Positions 5,763 to 6,203 of a stretch of DNA of 6,203 bases are shown here, in pieces. The stretch covers positions 1 through 6,203 of the forward strand of contig JAITMU010000130.1 of the NCBI GenBank assembly GCA_031277195.1. Direction: 5' to 3'. Position 1 is the first letter of the stretch; each line of letters starts with the position of its first letter. Origin of the DNA: Gallionellaceae bacterium (GTDB lineage Bacteria > Pseudomonadota > Gammaproteobacteria > Burkholderiales > Gallionellaceae). The notes under the pieces were generated by a model that saw only the letters and a list, made by a program, of their open reading frames with translations, did not search any database and was not told where the DNA came from. The position numbers were made by a program, and so were the translations under genes.

Positions 5763-6203
5763 GTGACAATCAAGCAAGTGCTTGTGCCGGACATCGGCAA
5801 TTTCAAGGATGTCGAGATCATCGAGGTGCTGGTTCAGGCCGGTGACAGCGTGGGCGCGGAAGACGCGCTGGTGACGCTGGAAACCGACAAGGCCACGATG
5901 GATGTGCCATCGCCGTTCGCTGGCGTGGTGAAAGAACTCAAGGTCAAGACCGGCGACAAGGTGTCGGAAGGCTCGCTGATCGCGCTGGTGGAAGTCAGCG
6001 AGGCCGCAACCGCTCCCGCCGCACCTACTCCCTCTCCCCTCGTGGGCGAGGGGGGGGAGAGGGGGAGAGCAGTTGCCGCACCTACAGCCCCCTCTCCCCA
6101 ACCCTCTCCCACAAGGGGAGAGGGAGCAGTACGGCAAGCTCCTCCGACCGCTGCGATGATGCAGCCCGCCAGCAGCGGCCCCGCCCACGCCAGCCCCTCC
6201 ATC
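5763..6203 (+). CDS. aceF: Pyruvate dehydrogenase E2 (dihydrolipoyl acetyltransferase), N-terminal part
   Basis: E2 carries the acetyl group from E1 on a swinging lipoyl arm and transfers it to CoA (EC 2.3.1.12). The 147 codons in the window start at GTG and run off the 3' edge. Residues 1-79 are one lipoyl domain: IKQVLVPDIGNFKDVEIIEV, then LETDKATMDVPSPFAG with K43 as the lipoylated lysine in the classic ETDKA turn. Residues 80-140 are an Ala/Pro-rich linker that includes two repeat-encoded 19-residue units (86-104 and 105-123). Residues 141-147, AHASPSI, look like the start of the peripheral subunit-binding domain (usually ASPSVRRLAR-like), so only one lipoyl domain precedes it, against three in E. 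coli AceF. The catalytic domain is outside the window. The order aceE-aceF supports the call. The odd point is the palindromic repeat inside the reading frame. A 2-oxoglutarate dehydrogenase E2 is unlikely next to aceE. Confidence 0.95.
   Translation, partial: MTIKQVLVPDIGNFKDVEIIEVLVQAGDSVGAEDALVTLETDKATMDVPSPFAGVVKELKVKTGDKVSEGSLIALVEVSEAATAPAAPTPSPLVGEGGERGRAVAAPTAPSPQPSPTRGEGAVRQAPPTAAMMQPASSGPAHASPSI
6018..6131. repeat. Palindromic doublet inside aceF, read as two tandem 57-nt units
   Basis: Unit A (6018-6074) and unit B (6075-6131) are each exactly 57 nt. Both begin GCCGCACCTAC and end GCAGT plus one base. Their G/C-rich cores (6029-6065 and 6088-6125) are inverted complements of each other with few differences, and each is also an imperfect palindrome (CCCTCTCCCC...GGGGAGAGGG). 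At the protein level the units are AAPTPSPLVGEGGERGRAV and AAPTAPSPQPSPTRGEGAV. The total of 114 nt, or 38 codons, keeps the frame and contains no stop. The core resembles a common class of proteobacterial intergenic palindromes and the element at 5646-5743. It sits in the flexible linker, where extra Pro/Gly/Ala-rich sequence would be tolerated. Confidence 0.85.

Noticed and set aside
3350..5821. 823-codon open frame on the minus strand opposite aceE
   Set aside because: It is antisense to a gene that matches AceE from end to end. Its sequence is His/Arg/Val-rich without domain character, and it runs through the intergenic palindromic repeat. Long antisense frames are expected opposite GC-rich genes.
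5646..6131. CRISPR array
   Set aside because: The repeated G/C-rich motifs are palindromic doublets with different spacing and diverged copies. There is no regular direct repeat-spacer pattern and no cas gene.
5571..6202. Two minus-strand open frames opposite the start of aceF
   Set aside because: Their most striking parts (LSPCGRGLGRG, SPLVGEGWGEG, PTRGEG) are just translations of the palindromic repeats, a familiar source of false genes. The plus strand carries a clear lipoyl domain here.

Overview
The window reads as a GC-rich proteobacterial chromosome segment, most likely betaproteobacterial. This is inferred from a homodimeric-type pyruvate dehydrogenase E1 (AceE) followed by an E2 (AceF) with one visible N-terminal lipoyl domain, a type V autotransporter, and several short palindromic intergenic repeats. 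Genus and species cannot be read from the sequence.

Layout. Positions 1-1719 (+) hold the 3' part of a large autotransporter: the end of a repetitive Asn/Thr/Gly-rich passenger, a helical linker and a complete C-terminal beta-barrel. Positions 1740-1819 hold a near-perfect inverted doublet of GTAG-type palindromic repeats, which sits between convergent genes. Positions 1832-2241 (-) hold two very small genes that overlap at ATGA: an 83-aa two-helix membrane protein, then a 53-aa arginine-rich protein. Positions 2242-2358 are a short divergent intergenic region. From 2359 to the end (+) there is a metabolic cluster: 5-formyltetrahydrofolate cyclo-ligase (2359-2994), aceE (2960-5620, starting inside the cyclo-ligase gene) and the first 147 codons of aceF (5763 to the window edge).

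How the genes work together. AceE decarboxylates pyruvate on thiamine diphosphate and passes the acetyl group to the lipoyl-lysine of AceF; the E3 subunit (lpd) would be expected just downstream. The cyclo-ligase salvages 5-formyl-THF into the one-carbon pool. It overlaps aceE by 35 nt and is probably co-transcribed with it, although it has no direct part in the complex.

The most notable feature is the repeat content. Three elements of 80-98 bp share one architecture, two palindromic units in inverted orientation, but belong to at least two sequence families. One lies between convergent genes, one lies between aceE and aceF and ends next to the aceF ribosome binding site, and one lies inside the aceF reading frame. 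There it encodes two 19-residue tandem units in the flexible linker between the lipoyl domain and the apparent start of the subunit-binding domain. This looks like a palindromic intergenic element tolerated as protein-coding linker. I did not see an obviously new defence or enzymatic system.
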